Below are positions 24,986-32,319 of a stretch of DNA of 64,000 nt, piece by piece. The stretch's first letter is position 1. Every line of letters starts with the position of its first letter. The notes beneath the pieces are model-generated. The model searched no databases. It saw only the letters and a list, made by a program, of their open reading frames with translations, and was not told where the DNA came from. Made by a program: the position numbers and the translations under genes. This DNA is from JBFMAI01 sp040755725. Lineage in GTDB: Bacteria; Planctomycetota; Phycisphaerae; UBA1845; Fen-1342. The stretch lies in NCBI GenBank assembly GCA_040755725.1, contig JBFMAI010000023.1, forward strand, positions 186,001 to 250,000, given 5' to 3'.

Positions 24986-25430
24986 GCCCAATCCTTGTTC
25001 TGCACGCGGCTCACCCACGGCCCGACGAGCATGATGCCCGCGCGTCGCCGGTTTGCCAACCCCCTGGCGCAAGGGGCCGCCGCGACCGCCGATTCTCTCG
25101 GCCGCCGCCGTCTTTTCGGCGTTTGACGGCCGTCGGGACTTCCTCCACAATCGCGCCTCGGGTGCCCCCGGGCACGTTCCTGGCGGCGGGTCCACCCGAC
25201 CGGGCGTTTGGGCGGCGGGCGTCGCGGAGGCGCCGTTCGTTACGGGCCCGTCGGCCCGGGCCGGCCCCAGCAGCGAGGTTGACGATGCAGGGCAGCGTGG
25301 CGGGCTTCGACCGAAGACCCCCGCGACCGCCGCCGGTTGCTGCGATGGTCTCGCCGGCCGTGGCCCCGGCCGTGCGGCCGCTCATGGGCAACGGGTATCA
25401 AGCGCACGTTTCACGACGAAGGAGGCACAT

Positions 25431-26801
25431 GTGATCCGATTCGGCCCTGGGAATCTGCGGATTCCGAAGTTCGAGAAGCCGGTCTACATCGTGGCCGGCG
25501 GCCTGACCGACTTCCGCAAGAAGTACCCTGAGAAGAACACCAGCCAGCTCTGCACCGAAGCCCTGCGGATGGCGGTCGAGGAGAACGACCTGAAGATCGA
25601 CCCCGAGCAGTTCCGCCGCTCAGTCAATTGGGTCGTCTACTCGCAGTTCGCCGACCACTTCGGCGACCAGCTCCTCGCCGCCGCCAAGATTCACGACTAC
25701 CTCGGCTTTGACCCGCTGGGCAACATCGAGGTGAAGACCGGCGGGGCGACGGGCGGGTCGGCGGTGCTGGCCGCGGCCCAGGCGGTCGCGTCGGGCTACG
25801 CGACCTGCGTGCCGGTAGTCGGCTGGGAACGCATGGACGAGGTGTCCACCAAGGTGGGCAACTCCTACATCGCCTCCGCCGCCTGCAAGGACTTCGAGAG
25901 CGAGCTGGGCTGGATGTACGCGGCGTACTACGCGCTTATGGCCCAGCGATATCAGTACGAGAACAACGTCCCGCACGAGACGTTGGCGAAGATCGCCGTC
26001 AAGAACCACCTGTACGCGTACTATTCGCCGTTCTCGCAGAACCCGGGCAAGTACACCGTCCAGGACGTGCTCAACAACGAGGTAGTGTCCGACCCGCTGA
26101 CGTACCTCGAGTGTTGCGTGATGAGCGTCGGGGCCGCCGTGCTGATCCTCGCGGACGAGGAGACCGCGTTCAAGATGACCGACCGGCCGATCCGGCTGAA
26201 AGCGATCTGCGGCGGGTCGCACACGTTGCGGACGGCCGACCGGCGGCACATGCCGATCCTGCTGCTGCCCAACGAGACCGAGGCGACGTACAAGGACTAC
26301 TTCGGCAAGAAGCGGCAGGAATGGCCGGGATTCAGCTCGTTTCTGGCCGCCCGCATGGCCGCGTACCTGGCGTACCACATGGCCGGGATCAAGGACCCGG
26401 TCAAGGACTTCGACCTCCTCGAAACGCACGACGCCTTCACGATCAGCGATGTGCAGACGTACGAGGACATCGGGCTGCGGCCCTACGGACGCGGGCGCGA
26501 GTTCATCGAGTCCGGCGAGGCGTACTACGAGGGCAAGCTGCCGACGAACCTGTCCGGCGGGCTGATCGGAACGATGCACGCCGTCGGGGCGACCGGCATC
26601 TGGCAGATGGTCGAGGTGCTCTGGCAGCTCCAGGGCAAGTACGACCAGTTCCACGGCGATCCGAAGATGTGGACGCGCTATGGAAAGAAGAAGCCTGCGG
26701 ACTGGAGGAGCCTGCAAGTGAAGAATCCCAAGCGCGGCTGCACGATCTCCCACGCGGGCACCGGCAGCCATGTGACGTGCGCGATTTTGGAGAAGCCGTA
26801 G
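25431..26801 (+). CDS. Thiolase-superfamily enzyme (SCP-x-like), lacking the usual nucleophilic Cys
   Basis: About 456 residues from GTG 25431, with GGAGG 5 nt upstream. Thiolase features: VYIVAGGLTDF at the start, ASGYATCVPVVGWERMDEV, ETHDAFTISDVQTYEDIG, and the His loop GGLIGTMHAVGATG. Where biosynthetic thiolases carry the nucleophile in a CxSG-type motif, this reads TGGATGGSAVLAA, with Thr in place of Cys. The gene is followed by a DUF35 protein, as with SCP-x/Ltp2-type enzymes and archaeal HMG-CoA thiolase complexes. A retro-aldolase or other C-C chemistry on a CoA substrate is therefore plausible. Annotation as acetyl-CoA acetyltransferase would be unsafe. Confidence 0.82.
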   Translation: MIRFGPGNLRIPKFEKPVYIVAGGLTDFRKKYPEKNTSQLCTEALRMAVEENDLKIDPEQFRRSVNWVVYSQFADHFGDQLLAAAKIHDYLGFDPLGNIEVKTGGATGGSAVLAAAQAVASGYATCVPVVGWERMDEVSTKVGNSYIASAACKDFESELGWMYAAYYALMAQRYQYENNVPHETLAKIAVKNHLYAYYSPFSQNPGKYTVQDVLNNEVVSDPLTYLECCVMSVGAAVLILADEETAFKMTDRPIRLKAICGGSHTLRTADRRHMPILLLPNETEATYKDYFGKKRQEWPGFSSFLAARMAAYLAYHMAGIKDPVKDFDLLETHDAFTISDVQTYEDIGLRPYGRGREFIESGEAYYEGKLPTNLSGGLIGTMHAVGATGIWQMVEVLWQLQGKYDQFHGDPKMWTRYGKKKPADWRSLQVKNPKRGCTISHAGTGSHVTCAILEKP

Positions 26802-26812
26802 GCAGGGATCAA

Positions 26813-26925
26813 GTGATAAGGTGAGAAAGTGATAAGGTGTTGCAACGCCAGGCTGATTTCGCTTCGGCGGCGGGGTTCTTACGCTGCGCCCTTATCACCT
26901 TATCACGTTATCACCTTTTCACTCT
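26813..26925. repeat. Inverted arrays of the 8-bp unit GTGATAAG with a gene-free centre
   Basis: The left array is GTGATAAG, GTGAGAAA, GTGATAAG, GTG (26813-26839). The right array on the minus strand reads GTGAAAAG, GTGATAAC, GTGATAAG, GTGATAAG (about 26890-26925). About 50 bp lie between. The unit size, GTG start and inverted layout are those of the GTGGGAAC cassette at 22.2 kb. It sits between the thiolase and DUF35 genes and could fold as one long hairpin in their transcript. Confidence 0.88.
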
Positions 26926-26963
26926 GCCTGTTGCGCGAGCGATTATCCGAGAGGAATTGAGCG

Positions 26964-27437
26964 ATGGCGATCGACTGGCCCAAGACGCAACTCGAAGTCT
27001 GGAACGAAGAGCCGCTGGGGGTCAAGAACCCCAAGACCTGGTCCCACTACCACATGTACGGCGGCTGGGGCAAGTTCTTCCGCGGCCTGGAGCAGAAGAA
27101 ACTGCTGGCGACCCGCTGTACGAACCCCACGTGCGGCGAGAAGCGCCTGTGGCTGCCGCCGCGGTGCGAGTGCCCCGACTGCTGGCACGATATGGAATGG
27201 GTCGAAGCCCCGCAGACGGGCATCGTCTACACGCACTCGGTCGTGAAGTATCCCGGCGAGCTGTTCAAGCTCCCCGCCGGCACGCCGCTCATCAGCATCG
27301 AGCTGCCCGGCGTGTGTACCAAGCTGATGAGCTGGCTGAAGGAGGGCAAGCCGCAGTTCGGGATGAAGGTGAAGGCCGTCTTCAACACCGAGCGGCCCAC
27401 CCACACGATCCTCGACCTGGCCTGGGTGCCAGCCTAG
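26964..27437 (+). CDS. DUF35 OB-fold/zinc-ribbon acyl-CoA-associated protein
   Basis: 157 residues. The rubredoxin-like zinc ribbon is CTNPTCGEKRLWLPPRCECPDC, with four candidate ligands in CxxxxC...CxxC form. The OB-fold follows (GIVYTHSVVKYPGE, TPLISIELPGV, GMKVKAVFN). Family members (ChsH2-type, archaeal ACAT/HMGCS bridging protein) bind acyl-CoA and assemble with thiolase-like partners. Its position after the thiolase-like gene supports a two-subunit enzyme. Ribosome site GAGAGGAA upstream of ATG. Confidence 0.88.
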   Translation: MAIDWPKTQLEVWNEEPLGVKNPKTWSHYHMYGGWGKFFRGLEQKKLLATRCTNPTCGEKRLWLPPRCECPDCWHDMEWVEAPQTGIVYTHSVVKYPGELFKLPAGTPLISIELPGVCTKLMSWLKEGKPQFGMKVKAVFNTERPTHTILDLAWVPA

Positions 27438-27514
27438 CGAAGGGCCTTGAAGAAACCCGAACCGGAGTGCGGCAGGCGTCCGTGGCTGCCACGGGGGGCC
27501 GGGAGCCGACAAAC

Positions 27515-27581
27515 CGAGCCGCGCCCGTTAGGAAGCGGTGTCTCGCAAGCCCGGCACCGCTCCCCCACCGTCGCGGCTCGG
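27515..27581. repeat. Repeat family 4 hairpin
   Basis: Arms CGAGCCGCG...GGAAGCGGTG and CACCGCT...CGCGGCTCG around a short centre, in the gap between convergent genes, where it may also act as a terminator. The arm sequence is the unit found three times inside the glycosyltransferase gene. Confidence 0.75.
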
Positions 27582-27598
27582 GCTGAGCAGCCGTCACG

Positions 27599-28831
27599 TT
27601 AGGCGTCTTGAGGCGCCGCGGGCAGCGGATATCGGAGAACCAGGGCCGTCGGGATCGCGGGGTATGCGATCTTCATCCGGAACCCGCGGAATTGCGCCGG
27701 CCGCCACCCCACCCGCTCGAACAGCGTTCGCACCATGTCGTTGTACCGGCGCACCTCCGGCGTCGCCACCGGCAGCGCCCCCTGGCCCAAGTCCTGCAAC
27801 GTCTCGTGCAGCGGCAGCCGGTTGCGGTCCCGGCCGTGTGCCGCGCACCGAATCGCCGGCCCGAGGTTGCCGTACAGAATCGGCTCCGGCGGAATCGCGA
27901 ACGTCAGGGTCTCGTGGAAATACACGTCGAGGATCAGCAACTTCGCCGGCGTATCGCACATCGCGGCGTGCTCGCCCCACTCGTTGACGGGCGTGCGGTA
28001 ATACGGAATCCGCCGCTGAATCGCCCCCACAACCACCGTCTTGGTCCCCGTGTTACCCACCGGCCCTTCCACCAGCTCATAGTTTGCCCCGCTGGCGTCC
28101 GTAAACCGCCGCAGCTCCGGCAACGGCTGTGAGCAGAAGTCCGCCATCAGCGGGGGGCAGTCGGCGCCGGCGTACCGCGCGTCGACGGGCTCCCAGAGGG
28201 ACGTAGGCATCGCGCTCCCGTCATCGTTGGTGGATCGCCGCACCGCCATGACCCAGGTTACGCCGGCGCGGAAGCGGCGGAAGTCGACCAGGGCACTGAG
28301 CGACACGAAGTCGAGCAGTCCCGGCTCGGCGCCCGGTCCCACGAGGCCGACTTTGAGGATCACGCCGGCCTGCGCCCCCCAGACATAGCTCGCCCCCTGA
28401 AAGAGCATTTTTCGGTGAAACTCGTCGCGCTGCTGCCGGCCCGCCGAGCCGAGCTCACTCCCCATAATCTCCAACGTGGCACGATCACCGGAGTGGACAC
28501 GGATCAGTCGGTCATACTCCCGGATGGCCGCCTGAGCCGCCTCCAGCACCGGCGCCGGTGCCCCCGCCTGCTCAACGCATCGCAGGAAGATCTTGATCCC
28601 GGAATCGCCCGGCATCTGCTCCAGGGCGACCGCGGGGTCATCCGTCTGAATAATCTTCGAGATCTTCCATGCCAGATTCTTGTTAAGCCCCGTTCGCCGG
28701 CTGATGGACTGCGGATCGTGCGGGTTCGCATCCAGTGTGGTCAGGAGCTCGGCAAGCACCCCCTGGACCTGACGAACCACAGCCCGAGCGTGCCCCTCAA
28801 ACGTGAGCGTAGACGGATCGGCTGTGAGCAT
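27599..28831 (-). CDS. Conserved unknown protein with N-terminal HTH-like region
   Basis: About 410 residues from ATG 28831 (GGGAG 5 nt upstream). Near the N-terminus, PQSISRRTGLNKNLAWKISKIIQTDDP looks like a winged-helix/HTH (recognition helix near NKNLAWKISK). A longer region follows (FLRCVEQAGAPAPVLEAAQAAIREYDRLI, FHRKMLFQGASYVWGAQAGV, LPVATPEVRRYNDMVRTLFE) with no family I recognise. A transcriptional regulator with a large effector domain is the best guess. It is transcribed divergently from a PEP-CTERM gene, across an unusually AT-rich gap. Confidence 0.65.
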   Translation of the reverse strand: MLTADPSTLTFEGHARAVVRQVQGVLAELLTTLDANPHDPQSISRRTGLNKNLAWKISKIIQTDDPAVALEQMPGDSGIKIFLRCVEQAGAPAPVLEAAQAAIREYDRLIRVHSGDRATLEIMGSELGSAGRQQRDEFHRKMLFQGASYVWGAQAGVILKVGLVGPGAEPGLLDFVSLSALVDFRRFRAGVTWVMAVRRSTNDDGSAMPTSLWEPVDARYAGADCPPLMADFCSQPLPELRRFTDASGANYELVEGPVGNTGTKTVVVGAIQRRIPYYRTPVNEWGEHAAMCDTPAKLLILDVYFHETLTFAIPPEPILYGNLGPAIRCAAHGRDRNRLPLHETLQDLGQGALPVATPEVRRYNDMVRTLFERVGWRPAQFRGFRMKIAYPAIPTALVLRYPLPAAPQDA

Positions 28832-28976
28832 AGCTACTCCCAATGCCCGGCCAGGCGACGACGCCATTGAACCGGCCAGGCCAGTTCACGGCAAGGCCGT
28901 CACGCGTATTGTACCACGGTAGGGACGTGCGCACAAATAGTTTTACAGTAGCACGCGGAGAAATCTGTAAAAATGA

Positions 28977-29005
28977 TTGCAGAGAACAGCGCAAAGTTGT
29001 ACGAT
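28977..29005 (+). promoter_or_regulatory. Candidate sigma70-type promoter for the PEP-CTERM gene
   Basis: TTGCAG, a 17-bp spacer, then TACGAT (4 of 6 matches to each consensus box), in one of the few AT-rich stretches of the window. The gene starts 71 bp downstream of the -10 box. The opposite strand must hold the divergent gene's promoter in the same gap. Confidence 0.45.
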
Positions 29006-29075
29006 ACAGTCGTTGTGCCGCGCTGGGTGCGCTGGCAGTGTCCCAAACGAGGCTCAGGCCTCCAGGAGGAGCGAG

Positions 29076-29687
29076 ATGAGCAGAGTGACCCTGTGTCTGT
29101 TGTTGGCGGTCGCCGCGGTGGTCGCCGTTGCCGGCCCCGCCGGTGCCGGCGTGACGCCGATTGGTGAGTTCGTCGGTGAGGTCTCCGAGGGGTTCGAGAT
29201 GCTCCAGCCGCCCGGCAGCTACCCCGACCTAGCGATTCTGGGCGGGGCCGCAACGATGAAGGATACGCTCGCCACCATCGCGGTCATTAGCTACATCTGG
29301 CAGGGCCCGGGCGGGACGGTCTACCCGTACGCCGGCAACCTCTTCGCCGGCACTCCCGCGGGCTCGACGCTGTTCACGTTTGCCACGCCGATCCGCGATT
29401 TCGGCGGGTACATGACGACGGTGAGCGATGTTCCCAACGGGTCGGTTGTGTTCCGCGACGTGCAGGGTGTTGAGATCGCCACGCTGCCGCTGACGGTCAC
29501 GCCGACGATCTGGCAGTGGCAGGGCTGGCGGAGCGACACCCCGGTGAAGTCGATCGAGGTCATCGGCGGCGGCCCGTTCGGCAACCGGCCGATGCAGTAT
29601 GACGAGTTGCAGATCGCCATCCCCGAGCCCGGTTCGCTGGGGCTCATCGTGTTGGGGGCGGGGCTGGTGGCTTTCAGGCGACGCTAG
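29076..29687 (+). CDS. PEP-CTERM sorting-domain protein
   Basis: About 203 residues from ATG 29076, behind AGGAGGA. The signal peptide is VTLCLLLAVAAVVAVAGPAGA. The beta-rich mature domain (GSTLFTFATPIRDFGGYMTT, VVFRDVQGVEIATLPL) looks like a jelly-roll of the type common in planctomycete PEP-CTERM proteins. The end is IPEPGSLGLIVLGAGLVAFRRR, a clear sorting signal. It is 80 bp upstream of a second PEP-CTERM gene on the same strand. Confidence 0.88.
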   Translation: MSRVTLCLLLAVAAVVAVAGPAGAGVTPIGEFVGEVSEGFEMLQPPGSYPDLAILGGAATMKDTLATIAVISYIWQGPGGTVYPYAGNLFAGTPAGSTLFTFATPIRDFGGYMTTVSDVPNGSVVFRDVQGVEIATLPLTVTPTIWQWQGWRSDTPVKSIEVIGGGPFGNRPMQYDELQIAIPEPGSLGLIVLGAGLVAFRRR

Positions 29688-29767
29688 GACCCATGACGTA
29701 CAGGACACGGCCGTCGCCCCGCCCGGGTCACGGCCGGCAGTCACCGCTCTTTGAAAGGAACGCAGAC

Positions 29768-30634
29768 ATGCACAAGGTACTCTTCGGAACCGCCGCGCTG
29801 CTCGTGCTCGTGACCAACGGCAGCGCCGCGTTGATCTACGCCCCGAATGGTCTGGCCCGTCCTATCTCGGGGCCGGACACGCTGATTGTCTTCGACTCCG
29901 CCGACCCCAAGGGGTTTGTGACCATCGGGTCGATGAACGTGCCCAACATCGGCTTCGGCGGCATGGAGTTCGACCGGCAGGGCAACCTGTGGGCCTACGC
30001 ATCGATTTACAAGCCCACCGGCGGAGCGGCCGGCGGACTCTACAAGGTGAACATGCAGACCGGGGCCGCCACTGTCCAGGGGACACTCAGCTCGCAACCG
30101 CTGGAGGATCTGGCTTTCAACCCCGTCAACGACACGATGTACGGCATTCGGACGCAGAACAACGTCACCAAGCTGTATACCGTGAACCTGACGACGGGGG
30201 CGGTGTCCGCCGTCGGGGCGTTCACGGGGCTGCCCAGCACGCACCACGCGATGGGGTTCGCCATCGACTCGGCCGGGGCGTTCTACGTACACGACCTGCA
30301 CAACGACAAGATCTTCCGGGGCACCGGCCTGGAGCTGACGGAGCTGTACGCCCTGCCGCAGGACACGAATTTCAGCCAGGGGATGACCATCGATTGGTCG
30401 CGCGACAATCTCGGCTACCACGCGGCCGTCGGCTACGGCGTCTACCCGCACTACTTCAGCCAGGTTAACACGTTCAGGACCGACGGCTCGAGCTACGTCT
30501 TGGGGCCGGACTTCGGGCCCGAGTTGCCCGATGGCATGCCGCCGGTCGAGTGCGGCGACGTGGCGATCATGCCGGTGCCGGAGCCGGCGTCGGTGGCCCT
30601 GCTGGTGATCGGGACTTTGCTGCGACGACGGTAA
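29768..30634 (+). CDS. PEP-CTERM protein with propeller-like repeats
   Basis: About 288 residues. ATG 29768 has AAGGAA 7 nt upstream, and the signal peptide is VLFGTAALLVLVTNGSAA. Repeated motifs of the kind GGLYKVNMQTGAATVQGTL, LEDLAFNPVNDTMYGIRT and LYTVNLTTGAVSAVGAFTG suggest a six-bladed beta-propeller. The C-terminus VPEPASVALLVIGTLLRRR is the sorting signal. A strong hairpin follows within 30 bp of the stop, so transcription probably ends here. Confidence 0.87.
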   Translation: MHKVLFGTAALLVLVTNGSAALIYAPNGLARPISGPDTLIVFDSADPKGFVTIGSMNVPNIGFGGMEFDRQGNLWAYASIYKPTGGAAGGLYKVNMQTGAATVQGTLSSQPLEDLAFNPVNDTMYGIRTQNNVTKLYTVNLTTGAVSAVGAFTGLPSTHHAMGFAIDSAGAFYVHDLHNDKIFRGTGLELTELYALPQDTNFSQGMTIDWSRDNLGYHAAVGYGVYPHYFSQVNTFRTDGSSYVLGPDFGPELPDGMPPVECGDVAIMPVPEPASVALLVIGTLLRRR

Positions 30635-30660
30635 TTCCTGGCCTCCTCCGCCTGTGAACG

Positions 30661-30692
30661 AACGGGCCCCGCGGTGCCGCTGGGGCCCGTTT
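30661..30692 (+). terminator. Intrinsic terminator after the PEP-CTERM pair
   Basis: A perfect 10-bp stem AACGGGCCCC/GGGGCCCGTT with an inner GCGG/CCGC pair, followed by TTCGTTGG. It sits 26 bp after the stop codon. Confidence 0.7.
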
Positions 30693-30809
30693 CGTTGGCG
30701 GGGCTCCACCCCCGCTGCTCCCAAAAGCCGGCACTCGACCACCCCCGCCCAGCCGGCGTGCTGAGTGTGGCATACCACCGGGCCGTCGGGGGCCCTACAA
30801 TCGGTGTTG

Positions 30810-31706
30810 ATGCACACCACGACGCCCCTGCCGATTGCCCAGGCGTCGCCGCGACGACTCCCGCCGTGGCTCAAACGCCCCGTTCCCGCCGGTGAGGCAC
30901 TGCTGGAGACGCGCCGGCTCATCCGCGGCCTGAAGCTCAACACCGTCTGTGTCGAGGCCCGCTGCCCGAACCTCAGCGAATGCTGGGCCCGACACACCGC
31001 GACCTTCATGATCCTTGGGGAGAAATGCACCCGCGCGTGCAAATTCTGCGCGGTCAGCACCGCCCGACCCGATCCGCCGGACGCGGACGAGCCGCGGCGG
31101 CTGGCCGAGGCGGCGGCCCATCTCGGGCTGCGCCACGTGGTGATCACGTCGGTGGCGCGCGATGACCTGCCGGACGAGGGGGCCGGCCACTTCGCCGCCT
31201 GCATTCGGGCGGTCAAGCAACGAATTGGCACCGCGACCGTCGAGGTCCTGGTCCCGGACTTCCACGCGCGGACGGTTTGCGTGGCGGCGGTGGCCGAGGC
31301 GGGGCCGGAGGTGTTCAACCATAACGTCGAGACCGTGCCGCGTCTGCACAAGCCCGTGCGGCCACAGGCCAAGTACGACCGCTCCCTGGAGACGCTGCGT
31401 CAGGCCCGGCGGCTACGGGCGGATTGGAAGACCAAGAGCGGCGTCATGGTGGGGCTGGGGGAGACGCAGGACGAGCTGCTGGAGGTGTTCCGTGATCTGC
31501 GCGACGCGGGGTGTGATCTGCTAACGATCGGCCAGTACCTCCGACCGGCAAACAGCCCGCGGCACCTGCCCGTGGTCAAGTTCTATACGCCCCCGGAGTT
31601 CGCGGAACTCGGTCGGGCGGCGGAAGCCCTCGGGTTTGCCGGCGTGGCCAGCGGGCCGTTCGTGCGGAGCAGCTACTTCGCCGAGACCTTGTTTCGCCAA
31701 ACCTAA
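30810..31706 (+). CDS. lipA: Lipoyl synthase
   Basis: A radical SAM enzyme that inserts two sulfurs into octanoyl groups on lipoyl domains. The auxiliary cluster motif CVEARCPNLSEC gives Cys 47, 52 and 58. The radical SAM motif CTRACKFC gives Cys 73, 77 and 80. The C-terminal RSSY, whose Ser ligates the auxiliary cluster, is present as FVRSSYFAE. The length of 298 is normal. The start is ATG 30810; GTG and TTG codons just upstream are alternatives, since no strong ribosome site is visible. Confidence 0.95.
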   Translation: MHTTTPLPIAQASPRRLPPWLKRPVPAGEALLETRRLIRGLKLNTVCVEARCPNLSECWARHTATFMILGEKCTRACKFCAVSTARPDPPDADEPRRLAEAAAHLGLRHVVITSVARDDLPDEGAGHFAACIRAVKQRIGTATVEVLVPDFHARTVCVAAVAEAGPEVFNHNVETVPRLHKPVRPQAKYDRSLETLRQARRLRADWKTKSGVMVGLGETQDELLEVFRDLRDAGCDLLTIGQYLRPANSPRHLPVVKFYTPPEFAELGRAAEALGFAGVASGPFVRSSYFAETLFRQT

Positions 31707-31710
31707 TGGT

Positions 31711-31778
31711 GCCTATCAGAACCCCGCACGTCAGCGCGGGGCCGGGCGGCCCATCACTTGCGTGGTGGGCTCGGCTGG
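31711..31778. repeat. Palindromic repeat family 2, copy a (reverse orientation)
   Basis: TATCAGAACCCCGCACG then TCAGCGCGGGG, followed by CCCATCACTTGCGTGGTGGG. It is the reverse complement of the other copies. It begins 5 bp after the lipA stop and may serve as its terminator. A family 1 copy follows 38 bp later. Confidence 0.82.
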
Positions 31779-31816
31779 CGGGGCCGAGTGGTCGCGCAGG
31801 ATTCGGCAGCGCACGC

Positions 31817-31880
31817 GGGAGGGGCGAGCCCCCCGGCGAACCGAAGGTCGGCAGTCCCGGCGCGCCGGGAGCGCCCCCCG
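31817..31880. repeat. Palindromic repeat family 1, copy e
   Basis: GGGAGGGGCGAGCCCCCC at one end and CCCGGCGCGCCGGGAGCGCC at the other. The central GAGCCGCGGCTC has decayed to GAACCGAAGGTC, so this is an older copy. Confidence 0.75.
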
Positions 31881-31983
31881 GACTGCGTGCTCGCACGCAT
31901 GACTTGGCCGCCGCCGGTTCGCCGAGCCGGGCCACAGCGGACTGGGCGCCATTCGAGGGGGCTTGCGGAGGACCAACAAAAGA

Positions 31984-32020
31984 CCGGCCTGCCCCAGGGG
32001 GTGACCCCAAGGCAGGCCGG
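31984..32020 (-). terminator. Intrinsic terminator of the 21-residue peptide gene
   Basis: A perfect 10-bp stem CCGGCCTGCC/GGCAGGCCGG with an inner GGGG/CCCC pair. On the minus strand it is followed by TCTTTTGTT. It begins 25 bp downstream of the small gene's stop codon. Confidence 0.8.
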
Positions 32021-32044
32021 CGGCGTTGCCGTCCGGAGACCGGG

Positions 32045-32110
32045 CTAGGCGAACATGATCAGCCCGGCGAGCAGAGCAACGAGCACAGCGACAAATCCAA
32101 CCCAGAACAT
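32045..32110 (-). CDS. 21-residue single-helix membrane peptide
   Basis: The frame reads MFWVGFVAVLVALLAGLIM then FA and a stop: a single hydrophobic helix with no charged residue. AAGGAG lies 6 nt before the ATG and a U-tailed terminator lies 25 bp after the stop, so the unit has all the parts of a real small gene. The size and composition are those of small membrane proteins that modulate a larger complex (as KdpF or CydX do), but no such partner is adjacent, and the identity is unknown. Confidence 0.72.
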   Translation of the reverse strand: MFWVGFVAVLVALLAGLIMFA

Positions 32111-32319
32111 CTCACGCTCCTTGCGACACCGGCTTGGCCGGCTGTCGGGCGAAACTCGCGGGACGTGGTGGGCGTCCCGCACATCAGTACCCATTCCATC
32201 GGTAGTCGCCCAGCGGCGGCTTGAGATGCCCCGTGCGCGCTCCCGACCAGCGACGACTCCACACGCACCGCCGTCGGCACCCCGTTGGACGCGCGGGCCG
32301 TGCCGCGGTAAATGGGGTC

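Noticed and set aside
29693..29767. Upstream extension of the second PEP-CTERM gene
   Set aside because: The frame is open to 29693, but the AAGGAA site and signal peptide fix the start at 29768.
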